Assembly: GCA_937894335.1 (NCBI GenBank)
Contig: CALCRU010000012.1
Coordinates: forward strand, 1-21,829
From: an uncultured Treponema sp.
GTDB lineage: Bacteria > Spirochaetota > Spirochaetia > Treponematales > Treponemataceae
DNA: 21,829 nucleotides
Reading direction: 5' to 3'
Part shown: piece by piece, positions 14,098-21,317 of the stretch
Position numbering within the stretch: the first letter of the stretch is position 1
How the letters are laid out: each line of letters begins with the position of its first letter
Notes under the pieces: model-generated
What the model saw: only the letters and a program-made list of their open reading frames with translations
Databases searched by the model: none
What the model was told of the DNA's origin: nothing
Made by a program: the position numbers and the translations under genes

Positions 14098-15690
14098 CTA
14101 ATCCAAAAGGAAGAGGGCTACTCCGTTTGCAGGAATACTGTTTATTACCACACGGTCACCGTCAAAATGCAGGCTACTTTTTTCTGAGCCGGGAGTGCAG
14201 AAGATTCTCTGGCTGTCCTTCCATGTTGATTTAGGTTCTGTCTTTTTTGTAAAGACATATTCTTCAAAATCTGTCTGAGAAAAATTAAAGACGCACAGAA
14301 TGTCCTTTTCGGTTTTTTCCTGAGGATGAAGAACATAGGCCGCACAAACTCCCCTATTGGGAAAGAGGTCTTCCAAACTTGCATCAGAAAAAGTCCTTGC
14401 ATAAGTCTTGCGAACTTCTAGAGCCTTTCTTAAAACTGTAACTGGCGAATCCTGCTCCAGCACCATGGATTTTGCACTTTCCCAGTCAAAGGGACCTCTA
14501 TGCCGAATGTCTCCGTAAAGGGGAAGGTCTGCCAGCGCAATTTCCTGACCGTAATAAATTATGGGAACTTGGGGTCTAAAGACAGAAAGACACAAAGCCT
14601 GAGCGCTTTTTTTATAGTTTGTTCCAAACACTGTTCCTAGCCTATTCTGATATTCATCGTGGTTGCAAAGGAAGGCCGCATAGGCTGCATTTGAGTCGTG
14701 GGGGTTTTCAAAGGCGGCATCTGGTAAGGCGCTTGCTCCAATTACCACACTTGCCAGTTGAGTGCGTCCTACATCGAAGTCGGTAACCAAATCAAACTCT
14801 CGCTTACCGTCGGTGCCGAAGTATCGCTCCAGACCGTCACGGCGTTTTTCAAGCCAGATTTCTCCCAGCATTACTTTGGGACTTTTGTACCTCTTTGCAA
14901 TGCGGGCGCTTAAGTCTGTAAACCATTTGTGAGTGCTGTCACTGTCAGAGGCACGGCTTCCGTCTTCTATAAGGTAACGGGCGGCATCAACACGCATTCC
15001 GTCAAAGCCCCTGTCTAGCCAGTAAAATACTACATTGCGCATTTCCTTTTGCACTGCGGGATTTTCATAATTAAGGTCGGGCATTTTTTCCCAGAAGGGA
15101 GCGTAGTACCAAGCACCTGCTTCCTCGCTAAAGAACCAAGCGGGATTTGCACTGCCCAAGGGATTTGCTCCCTTACCGCTGTCTGACCAAACATACCAGT
15201 CACGCTTGTCGTTTGTTCCAGCAACAGAATCCTTAAACCAGGGATGCTCGCTTGAAGTATGATTGGGAACAAAGTCAAATATGATTTTCATTCCCCTCTG
15301 ATGACATTCCGCAACAAGGGCAAGAACATCTTCTTCCGTTCCAAAGAGGGAGTTTACAGCGTAATAGTCGGTGGTATCATAACCGTGCATGTTGTAGTCA
15401 ACAGCAGTTCCTTTTCCTGCACACTCAAAAAAAGGAGAAATCCAAAGCGTGTCGCATCCCACATAGTCGTGCAGATAGTCTAGCTTACTTCTGATTCCGT
15501 TTATGTCTCCGCAGCCGTCACCGTCAGAGTCGCAGAATCCTTTTATCCAAATGTGGTAAATTGATGTGTCCTTCCACCAGCCGTCAGAAAGCCCCTTCAT
15601 CTGATTTTTTTTGGAACCTGAGCAAGATACCGCCGCAAAACACAATGCAAAAAAACTTAAGACTAAAATAAAATTGCGTGTCTTTTTCAT
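14098..15690 (-). CDS. GH13 alpha-amylase-type lipoprotein
   Basis: This 530-residue glycoside hydrolase of family 13 has a lipoprotein signal (lipobox AVSC, Cys23), so it acts outside the cytoplasm on alpha-glucans or maltodextrins. The (beta/alpha)8 barrel begins at about 40 and carries a calcium-type DSDGDGCGDINGI loop (54-66), DFVPNH (139-144), the nucleophile Asp235 in GMRVDAARY, the acid/base Glu277 in MLGEIW and the transition-state Asp345 in LCNHDE. A C-terminal beta domain closes the chain. All catalytic residues are present. Substrate size and product cannot be told. AAGGAG lies 13 bases ahead of the ATG. The gene starts 19 bases after the HlyD stop, so read-through from the export operon is possible. 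Confidence 0.9.
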   Translation of the reverse strand: MKKTRNFILVLSFFALCFAAVSCSGSKKNQMKGLSDGWWKDTSIYHIWIKGFCDSDGDGCGDINGIRSKLDYLHDYVGCDTLWISPFFECAGKGTAVDYNMHGYDTTDYYAVNSLFGTEEDVLALVAECHQRGMKIIFDFVPNHTSSEHPWFKDSVAGTNDKRDWYVWSDSGKGANPLGSANPAWFFSEEAGAWYYAPFWEKMPDLNYENPAVQKEMRNVVFYWLDRGFDGMRVDAARYLIEDGSRASDSDSTHKWFTDLSARIAKRYKSPKVMLGEIWLEKRRDGLERYFGTDGKREFDLVTDFDVGRTQLASVVIGASALPDAAFENPHDSNAAYAAFLCNHDEYQNRLGTVFGTNYKKSAQALCLSVFRPQVPIIYYGQEIALADLPLYGDIRHRGPFDWESAKSMVLEQDSPVTVLRKALEVRKTYARTFSDASLEDLFPNRGVCAAYVLHPQEKTEKDILCVFNFSQTDFEEYVFTKKTEPKSTWKDSQRIFCTPGSEKSSLHFDGDRVVINSIPANGVALFLLD

Positions 15691-15709
15691 AGGGAAAATT
15701 TAACTCCTT

Positions 15710-16867
15710 TTAATATATAAAATTTATTTTTCTAAGTAGAAATTTCAGCACAGTACTTGTACCCAATACAATATGAACATCAGTATCAAGCCCAGAGCGG
15801 AGAGAAAATTTCTCTCCTTTTCGATTTGAAAACTCCAGTTTATCTATATCTGCATACACACAATAGTACAAGTTGCCATAGACATCTGTTCTAGCATCAG
15901 GGTCTATTGCTGTAATAACCCCATCTGCACCTTGGTATTCAAAAAATGGGAAAGCTCGTAATCTATATTTCACTTTCAGCCCTGGAGTTATGCGTCCTAT
16001 ATCTTTAGTTTTTACTTGAATTTCAACTCGATACGCGTCTTTATCATTTGGAACTATGTTCAAGACTTCCTCGTTACTTGCTATATAATCACCCACATTC
16101 AACGAAGAAAATTCTTGCACAATACCATCCATAGGAGAATAAACTTTTAAAAATTCAAATTCACTTTCAAGTTCTAAGAGGTTTTGAAAATTCTGTTCCA
16201 AAAGTAAAGACACATCATCTTTTTCCCTATACAGCTCCGCAACGAAAGTCGAATCAAAGGAATTTAAATTTGCAAGTGAAAGGTTTTTCTCATTCAGAGC
16301 ATATTCAATCTTACTCTGTGTACGCTGAATAGAAGGCATGGAAGAAATTTCAGAATAAGTTTGCTGAGCTATTAAAAACTGTATATTAAGTTGCTCTCTT
16401 TGAGCTTGATATTCCACGAATCGAGTATACGCAGTCCTCATATCACCAGGAATAATATTTTCTCCGATTTCATAGCTTTCAATAAGATAGTTCAACCCTT
16501 GCAGTTTATTGGAAAGATTCTCTCCTTCTGTTAACAAACTTCTCTTTCTAGCTTCGTATACGGAATCATCAAGCTTATACAACAAATCACCTTTTCGCAC
16601 GATTTGCCCAGGTTTGTAATACAATGCTGTCAACTTTCCTGCAATAACATTATTTATTGAAGAAATATTCTGAAGCGGATGTACAACTCCACTTGCTCGC
16701 ACAACATCATCAATGGGAACGAATAGAATTAACAAAAATGCCAACACAATAAGAATAATTGTTGTAGAAAACAATATAAAAAGGCCATTTGGAATTTGCA
16801 ACAAAAAAAATGATTTTGAATGAGGTATTTCATTTTGATGTTTTATAACAAAAATATTATTCTTCAT
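15710..16867 (-). CDS. HlyD-family membrane fusion (periplasmic adaptor) protein
   Basis: This protein of about 385 residues has one membrane segment near residues 30-52 after a short cytoplasmic tail, then a split lipoyl (barrel-sandwich) domain: IAGKLTALYYKPGQIVRKGDLLYKLD before the coiled coil and VYSPMDGIVQEFSSLNVGDYI after it. A long alpha-helical hairpin lies between, and a beta-barrel region follows. It is the adaptor that links a peptidase-containing ABC exporter to the cell exterior or to a TolC-like channel; no such channel gene is in the window. The frame is open from 16897, but the ATG at 16867 was chosen because it overlaps the transporter stop by only 11 bases and gives the usual short cytoplasmic start. 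Confidence 0.88.
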   Translation of the reverse strand: MKNNIFVIKHQNEIPHSKSFFLLQIPNGLFILFSTTIILIVLAFLLILFVPIDDVVRASGVVHPLQNISSINNVIAGKLTALYYKPGQIVRKGDLLYKLDDSVYEARKRSLLTEGENLSNKLQGLNYLIESYEIGENIIPGDMRTAYTRFVEYQAQREQLNIQFLIAQQTYSEISSMPSIQRTQSKIEYALNEKNLSLANLNSFDSTFVAELYREKDDVSLLLEQNFQNLLELESEFEFLKVYSPMDGIVQEFSSLNVGDYIASNEEVLNIVPNDKDAYRVEIQVKTKDIGRITPGLKVKYRLRAFPFFEYQGADGVITAIDPDARTDVYGNLYYCVYADIDKLEFSNRKGEKFSLRSGLDTDVHIVLGTSTVLKFLLRKINFIY

Positions 16868-17915
16868 TCTGAGCATTCCAAAGAGATTTATAAACACCGT
16901 TAAGCCTTATAAGTTGATTATGAGTTCCAGACTCTACAACATGTCCCTTATCAAACACAAAAATACAATCACATTTTTTCACTGTTGAAAGTCGATGTGC
17001 AACAATAATTGTTGTTCTTTCAAATTTACTATGATAAACAGAATTCATAATCAACTTTTCAGAAACAGAATCCAAACTTGCCGTTGCCTCGTCTAAAACA
17101 AGAAAATCTGGGTTGCGTAACAGTGCTCTTGCCAGCGCAATTCTCTGTCTTTCACCACCTGACAATGTAGCACCATGTTCTCCGACGACTGTATTATAAC
17201 GGTCTGGTAATTTTTTTATAAAGGCATCAGCTTGCGACAGTTTTGCAGCAGCGACAATTTGCATGTCACTTGCGGTATCCTCACCCCATGCAATATTTTC
17301 AAGAATTGTTCCACTAAAAAGCAAACACTCTTGTGGAACATAGCCTATTTTTTTACGATATGACTCAATTTCCAATTGAGAAATATCAGTATCTCCAACA
17401 GTTATTTTTCCCTGTGCACAGGGGTAAAATCTCATGAGCAACTTTAATAATGTTGTTTTACCAGAACCAGAAGTGCCAACAAATGCTACAGTCTGTCCTT
17501 TCTTAATTCTAAATGAAATATCTGAAATCGCATTTTCTCGTGTTCCGTATGCAAATGAAACATTATCAAAAACAATATCCCCAAGAATATACTCTGGGGT
17601 AATAGGTTGTTCCGACTGAGGCTCCTCTTCTGTCTCAAAGACATCCAACAACCTATGAAGAGAAACAGCAACCTCTTGCCAATAAGGTTGCATAGTAAGA
17701 AGTCTGAACAATGGGGTTAAGAAAAATCCAGACAATGTAAGAAATGAAATCAGTTGTCCTAATGTCATAGTTGAGTTAAAAATAGAAAGACAACCAACCC
17801 CATACACAGCCAAATTTCCAATATTTGAAACGAAACTTTGAATAGAATTTTGAAAAATTCCAAGAGAGTGTAATTGTATACCATTCTCTTCTGACTCTAT
17901 TATATAATTTTCGAT
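16857..17915 (-). CDS. Peptidase-containing ABC exporter, C-terminal part (after frameshift)
   Basis: This in-frame continuation of the C39 exporter codes for about 352 residues: the last membrane helices and a complete ABC ATPase domain. Counted from the TTG at 17813, the domain has Walker A GTSGSGKTT (113-121), Q-loop YVPQ (Q161), signature LSGGERQ (217-223), Walker B FLVLDE (237-242) and H-loop VAHR (H273), so it should hydrolyse ATP. It has no start signal of its own, and the frame begins inside the membrane domain. Joined to the upstream part by removing one A from the A5 tract at 17915-17919, it restores a protein of about 715 residues, the normal size for this family. As written, the gene is split. 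Confidence 0.85.
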   Translation of the reverse strand: MENYIIESEENGIQLHSLGIFQNSIQSFVSNIGNLAVYGVGCLSIFNSTMTLGQLISFLTLSGFFLTPLFRLLTMQPYWQEVAVSLHRLLDVFETEEEPQSEQPITPEYILGDIVFDNVSFAYGTRENAISDISFRIKKGQTVAFVGTSGSGKTTLLKLLMRFYPCAQGKITVGDTDISQLEIESYRKKIGYVPQECLLFSGTILENIAWGEDTASDMQIVAAAKLSQADAFIKKLPDRYNTVVGEHGATLSGGERQRIALARALLRNPDFLVLDEATASLDSVSEKLIMNSVYHSKFERTTIIVAHRLSTVKKCDCIFVFDKGHVVESGTHNQLIRLNGVYKSLWNAQNEE

Positions 17916-19005
17916 TTTTATGAATCGCCTTACTTTCAGAAGACAAAGCTTTCACTGTAGCAATTCCATTTATCATTTCATACATACTGGCATTTTTTTC
18001 AGCCTCAGAAACAGCATGTATTTTTATTTTTTCTTTAAATGGGTTCTTGAAAATATAAACAATAAGAGCAGAAACCAAGACAGGGATAATTGCAACAATG
18101 ATAAGTTTACCACCTAGATGTATCAAAAAAACAACACCAAGAATAATCATAAAAGAGTCCATAACTACAGAGACCGATGCAGAGGAAACAGCGTTTTTAA
18201 GAGTAGAAATATCATTTGTTCGAGATAAGATTTCTCCAGTTTTGCGTTTGGAGAAGAAAGACATTGGCAAATGGAGCAAATGGCAAAAAAAATCTGAAGA
18301 AAGTATTACATTTATCTTTGCGCTCAAAAACATTAATATCTGCGAACGGCAGAATGTTATAATAGTCTGAAACACAATAACCAAGAAATAACAAAACAAA
18401 CTCACTGTCAGTGTTATTTTTACCTGTGAATAAAGCACATCATCTATAAGATAACGAAAGAAAAAAGCAATACATATTCCCAGCAGAGCAAGCATAAAAC
18501 TAGCAAGGAATATAGCTATGACAAGTCCTTTATGGGGGTATAAAAGTTGAATTACAGACCCAAAAATCCCATTACTATTTTTCTCTGTTGTAAAACTTGG
18601 CGATGGAGCAAGCAAAAAGAACACACCAGACCATTCTGCAAAAAAATCGTTTAACGAGGTCTTAGTATACCCGCTGGCAGGGTCAACGACAAAGACTTCT
18701 GATTTTTTTATCTTATAAACAACAACATAATGATCCTGTTTTAAATTATGAATATGAAATATGGCTGGAAGTGTTATATCAGTAATTGACATCTTATCGT
18801 CAATAGCAAAACCTTCACAAGTTAGCCCAAAATTATTAGCAGCTTTTACTATTCCCTTGGCAGATGTTCCCAACCTATCTGTACCAGCAACAGCACGAAT
18901 TCTACGCAAAGGGACATTTTTTCCATAGTAACGCAGGACTGTCGCAATACATGCTGCTCCACAATCTGATTCGTCATACTGAAGAACAGGTTTTATTTTA
19001 TTCAT
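17776..19005 (-). CDS. Peptidase-containing ABC exporter, N-terminal part with C39 peptidase (frameshifted)
   Basis: The first part of a bacteriocin-type exporter. Residues 1-130 form a C39 cysteine peptidase with Gln9, catalytic Cys15 (DESDCGAAC), His92 (QDHYVVVYK) and Asp108 (VVDPASGY), the domain that cuts cargo after a Gly-Gly leader. Residues about 150-363 are the first membrane helices of the ABC core. From about residue 364 the reading (RKLYNRVRREW to the stop at 17776) no longer resembles the family, because of an extra A in the A5 tract at 17915-17919. Skipping one base continues with HKIENYIIESEENG and joins the ATPase part. The gene follows the lipoprotein gene by 19 bases. Its cargo is most likely the double-glycine protein two genes upstream. 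Confidence 0.88.
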   Translation of the reverse strand: MNKIKPVLQYDESDCGAACIATVLRYYGKNVPLRRIRAVAGTDRLGTSAKGIVKAANNFGLTCEGFAIDDKMSITDITLPAIFHIHNLKQDHYVVVYKIKKSEVFVVDPASGYTKTSLNDFFAEWSGVFFLLAPSPSFTTEKNSNGIFGSVIQLLYPHKGLVIAIFLASFMLALLGICIAFFFRYLIDDVLYSQVKITLTVSLFCYFLVIVFQTIITFCRSQILMFLSAKINVILSSDFFCHLLHLPMSFFSKRKTGEILSRTNDISTLKNAVSSASVSVVMDSFMIILGVVFLIHLGGKLIIVAIIPVLVSALIVYIFKNPFKEKIKIHAVSEAEKNASMYEMINGIATVKALSSESKAIHKNRKLYNRVRREWYTITLSWNFSKFYSKFRFKYWKFGCVWGWLSFYF

Positions 19006-19024
19006 AACAACACAAACTTAAACA

Positions 19025-19927
19025 CTACCAAATTACCGCACCTGTGGAAGTCACAGACTCTTCAAGCATGTCATCATAAACCTTCATATCTGATGCGTCT
19101 GTTATTTCGATTATGTTGTCAGTAAAAATCCAGCACCACTCTATCTCATTATCTTCACTAGCTTCCACAATCAGACTTGAAGCCAAATGAACATGATACC
19201 AAGTACCCTTCTTTCCGTTATCATCGGTGTAAGACTGCACGCTGCGAGCATCATATTTTGCAACAAGTCCCGGAAGAAATAATGTAGAAAACTCTTTGCC
19301 TTGTTTTGCACTTTTTTTTGCTAAGGACGACACCCCATGATATCTATAGTGATAGCAAGCAGAGTCAAAGCGAGGTTCAGCATACAAAGGAGTACTTTCC
19401 GAGACGGTAAGTTTTGCGTTTGTTTTTTTTACTGAAATGCCGTCCAGCTCGTAAACACCACCGACCTTACATGGATTTGTTAGGTTTCGCAACACAAGGT
19501 TGTCATTTTTCAAACAACCTCCATAATAAAAATCATTAAAACTTGGATCATAAGTCAACTCAACCGTATTAGAGTTTACAAAAAGTCTGGATAGAATCCA
19601 GCCATAATCCCTCTTTTTTGAATCATCACTTGGATAGCTAAGCGTAACTCCCTGATTGGAAAACGAATAGTCACCTTTAAAGATCTCGTATTCACCAAGC
19701 GTCTTATCCCTATTGTCAGCAGTAAAACTATTACATATTGCATAATGCTCAGCTTTAAGCATCAAGTAAAAATCAGCATAATCATATAGTGTATATGATG
19801 TATTTATTTGCCAACAGCTGCCAACAGCAATGTCTTTAAGATTTCCGCCTGTGCCATTACCACTCACACATCCCAAAAGGAATGCAACAGCAATAACAGC
19901 AGCAAAACAATTAAAAAACTTTTTCAT
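19025..19927 (-). CDS. Lipoprotein of the export operon, possible immunity protein
   Basis: This 300-residue product has a signal peptide and lipobox (FLLGC, Cys20), so it is exported and lipid-anchored. The mature part is rich in Tyr, Asp and Ser, with four or five Cys residues and several short strands. The C-terminal GTWYHVHLAS ... IEWCWIFTDNIIEI region looks like a small SH3-like barrel, but no family is recognised. Its ATG overlaps the stop of the double-glycine protein gene by 4 bases, so the two are made together. This tight pairing, and an anchor that could hold it at the periplasm or outer membrane, would suit an immunity protein or a surface partner of the exported protein. Both roles are inference. 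Confidence 0.75.
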   Translation of the reverse strand: MKKFFNCFAAVIAVAFLLGCVSGNGTGGNLKDIAVGSCWQINTSYTLYDYADFYLMLKAEHYAICNSFTADNRDKTLGEYEIFKGDYSFSNQGVTLSYPSDDSKKRDYGWILSRLFVNSNTVELTYDPSFNDFYYGGCLKNDNLVLRNLTNPCKVGGVYELDGISVKKTNAKLTVSESTPLYAEPRFDSACYHYRYHGVSSLAKKSAKQGKEFSTLFLPGLVAKYDARSVQSYTDDNGKKGTWYHVHLASSLIVEASEDNEIEWCWIFTDNIIEITDASDMKVYDDMLEESVTSTGAVIW

Positions 19928-21243
19928 ACACCTAAACTCCTTTTATCTATTACAGTATATGTTTCAATTTTTGAAACCCTATATATATTTTGAGTCGAAT
20001 CACCAGTTCCAAGCACATAAGTTCTACCGTTCGCCCTATCATTGTTACTGGTTCCATTGTAGTCAAAAACTACAGTACCGTTTTCGTCTGTATGATAGCC
20101 TTCGACCACAATCCAATGCTGTCCGCCATGGACCTCTTCTGCTCGTGCAAGAATAAAGGTTGTTGTAGCATATTCCGAGTCTGATATTTCGCTCAATTTC
20201 TCTTTTGAAAGTTGGTTTTCCCAGTAATCCGTCTGCAATTCAACACCTTCGGGAAGATTTGCTTCTATGGCGGCAGCAATTTCTGCCTGTGTCATCAAAC
20301 CGTCCTTATTGGTATCGTACTTGTCATTTACATCCATAATGGATATATCATAACCTGCAGCAGAAGAAGCAATTTTTGAAGTACCTGTCATTTTGCACCC
20401 CACCTGCGAAAATTTATTTAAGTCTCCTCCTGTTGTACCGTTCATCGAAGAATCTTTTTCTTTATCCTCTGCATAAGCTTGCATTGTCCTTCCCTTTACA
20501 TCATCCGCAACCTGTCCCCAAGAACCAGTATCCTTAACAATCGGAGCATCCTGCGTCTCATCAGCAACCTCTGATTCATCAGTCTTACTTTCAGATTCGG
20601 TTCTTACTCTAGGAGTGTTTTCTTCCATAGTCGTAGCAGAAACCTGCGCAGGAGTATTTGTAGTAATACTAGACGAATTTACCGTTGCTGTACCTCTGGC
20701 TCCAGTATTCTCGTTCTTTGTACCCTTATTCTCAAGACCAGTTTTACCATGGACTGTGTATTTATTATCATCATTTTTATCAGTATTATCCAGCACCAAA
20801 TCACTGTAATCATCTGCCTTTAAAACAGGATTATTATCCGGTGCAACAGCATTGACATCCAAGGCATCTGCTTTTTCGGCAACGACAGGTGTAGTTACTG
20901 GTTCTGCAACAGTCGGCGCAGGTGTATCATCATTTTTAGGGGTTTCTGAAGCAGGTTTAGTACCGCCACCTCCATATCTATGACTGTCCTTTCCGCGAAC
21001 TTCATGTCCATCCACATAGACTGCATCTGACTGTATTTCTACCGTTGTATTTCCTGTCGAAGTATAAACAGTAGTTGTATTTGCAGGGGCTGAGCCACCA
21101 TCCTCTTCCCGCGAATCAACACTCTTGTCTTTGCTCCAAGGAAATTTAAAACCACCGTTCACCGAAATAAGTTCACTTTGTGTAAGCGGTCTTGCATAGG
21201 ACAATACATTCTTCTCTTCATTCATATCAACTTTTTTCTTCAT
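19924..21243 (-). CDS. Large double-glycine-leader protein with papain/C39-like C-terminal domain
   Basis: This protein has 439 residues from the ATG at 21243, or 433 from 21225. Residues 20-31, LTQSELISVNGG, match the double-glycine leader consensus position by position (L-12, T-11, E-8, L-7, V-4, GG). The mature chain would be about 408 residues, far longer than a bacteriocin. Residues about 40-250 are low-complexity, rich in Thr, Asn, Asp, Pro and Glu, with no repeats of fixed length. The C-terminal domain (about 278-430) has Cys283 in QVGCKMTGTSKIASSAAG, an EF-hand loop 310-321 (D-x-N-x-D-G ... E), His376 in HGGQHWIVVEGY and Asp394 in VVFDYNG: the C-H-D order of papain/C39 peptidases. The frame is open from 21303, but that start lies upstream of the promoter. 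Role inferred: exported effector, toxin or peptidase. Confidence 0.8.
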   Translation of the reverse strand: MKKKVDMNEEKNVLSYARPLTQSELISVNGGFKFPWSKDKSVDSREEDGGSAPANTTTVYTSTGNTTVEIQSDAVYVDGHEVRGKDSHRYGGGGTKPASETPKNDDTPAPTVAEPVTTPVVAEKADALDVNAVAPDNNPVLKADDYSDLVLDNTDKNDDNKYTVHGKTGLENKGTKNENTGARGTATVNSSSITTNTPAQVSATTMEENTPRVRTESESKTDESEVADETQDAPIVKDTGSWGQVADDVKGRTMQAYAEDKEKDSSMNGTTGGDLNKFSQVGCKMTGTSKIASSAAGYDISIMDVNDKYDTNKDGLMTQAEIAAAIEANLPEGVELQTDYWENQLSKEKLSEISDSEYATTTFILARAEEVHGGQHWIVVEGYHTDENGTVVFDYNGTSNNDRANGRTYVLGTGDSTQNIYRVSKIETYTVIDKRSLGV

Positions 21244-21249
21244 GCTTAA

Positions 21250-21279
21250 ATTATAGTCCCTACAATATAAAAGTGTCAA
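21250..21279 (-). promoter_or_regulatory. Strong promoter of the export operon, possibly leaderless
   Basis: Perfect TTGACA (21279-21274) and perfect TATAAT (21255-21250) are spaced by 18 bases on the minus strand. Six bases separate the -10 from the ATG at 21243, so that start would be leaderless. The ATG at 21225 would have a leader of about 18 bases without a good Shine-Dalgarno sequence. The promoter lies about 40 bases from the IS1595-type end. Confidence 0.7.
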
Positions 21280-21317
21280 CGGTAACTTGTATGAAAAATT
21301 CAACTATGCTATATTTT

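Noticed and set aside
15690..15740. Repeated AAATTT blocks after the HlyD gene as terminator
   Set aside because: The blocks are short and AT-only and do not form a stable stem with a T-tail.
21244..21303. Upstream 20-residue extension of the double-glycine protein
   Set aside because: It contains the -10 and -35 boxes, so it would lie upstream of the transcription start, and leaders of this type are usually 15-31 residues long.
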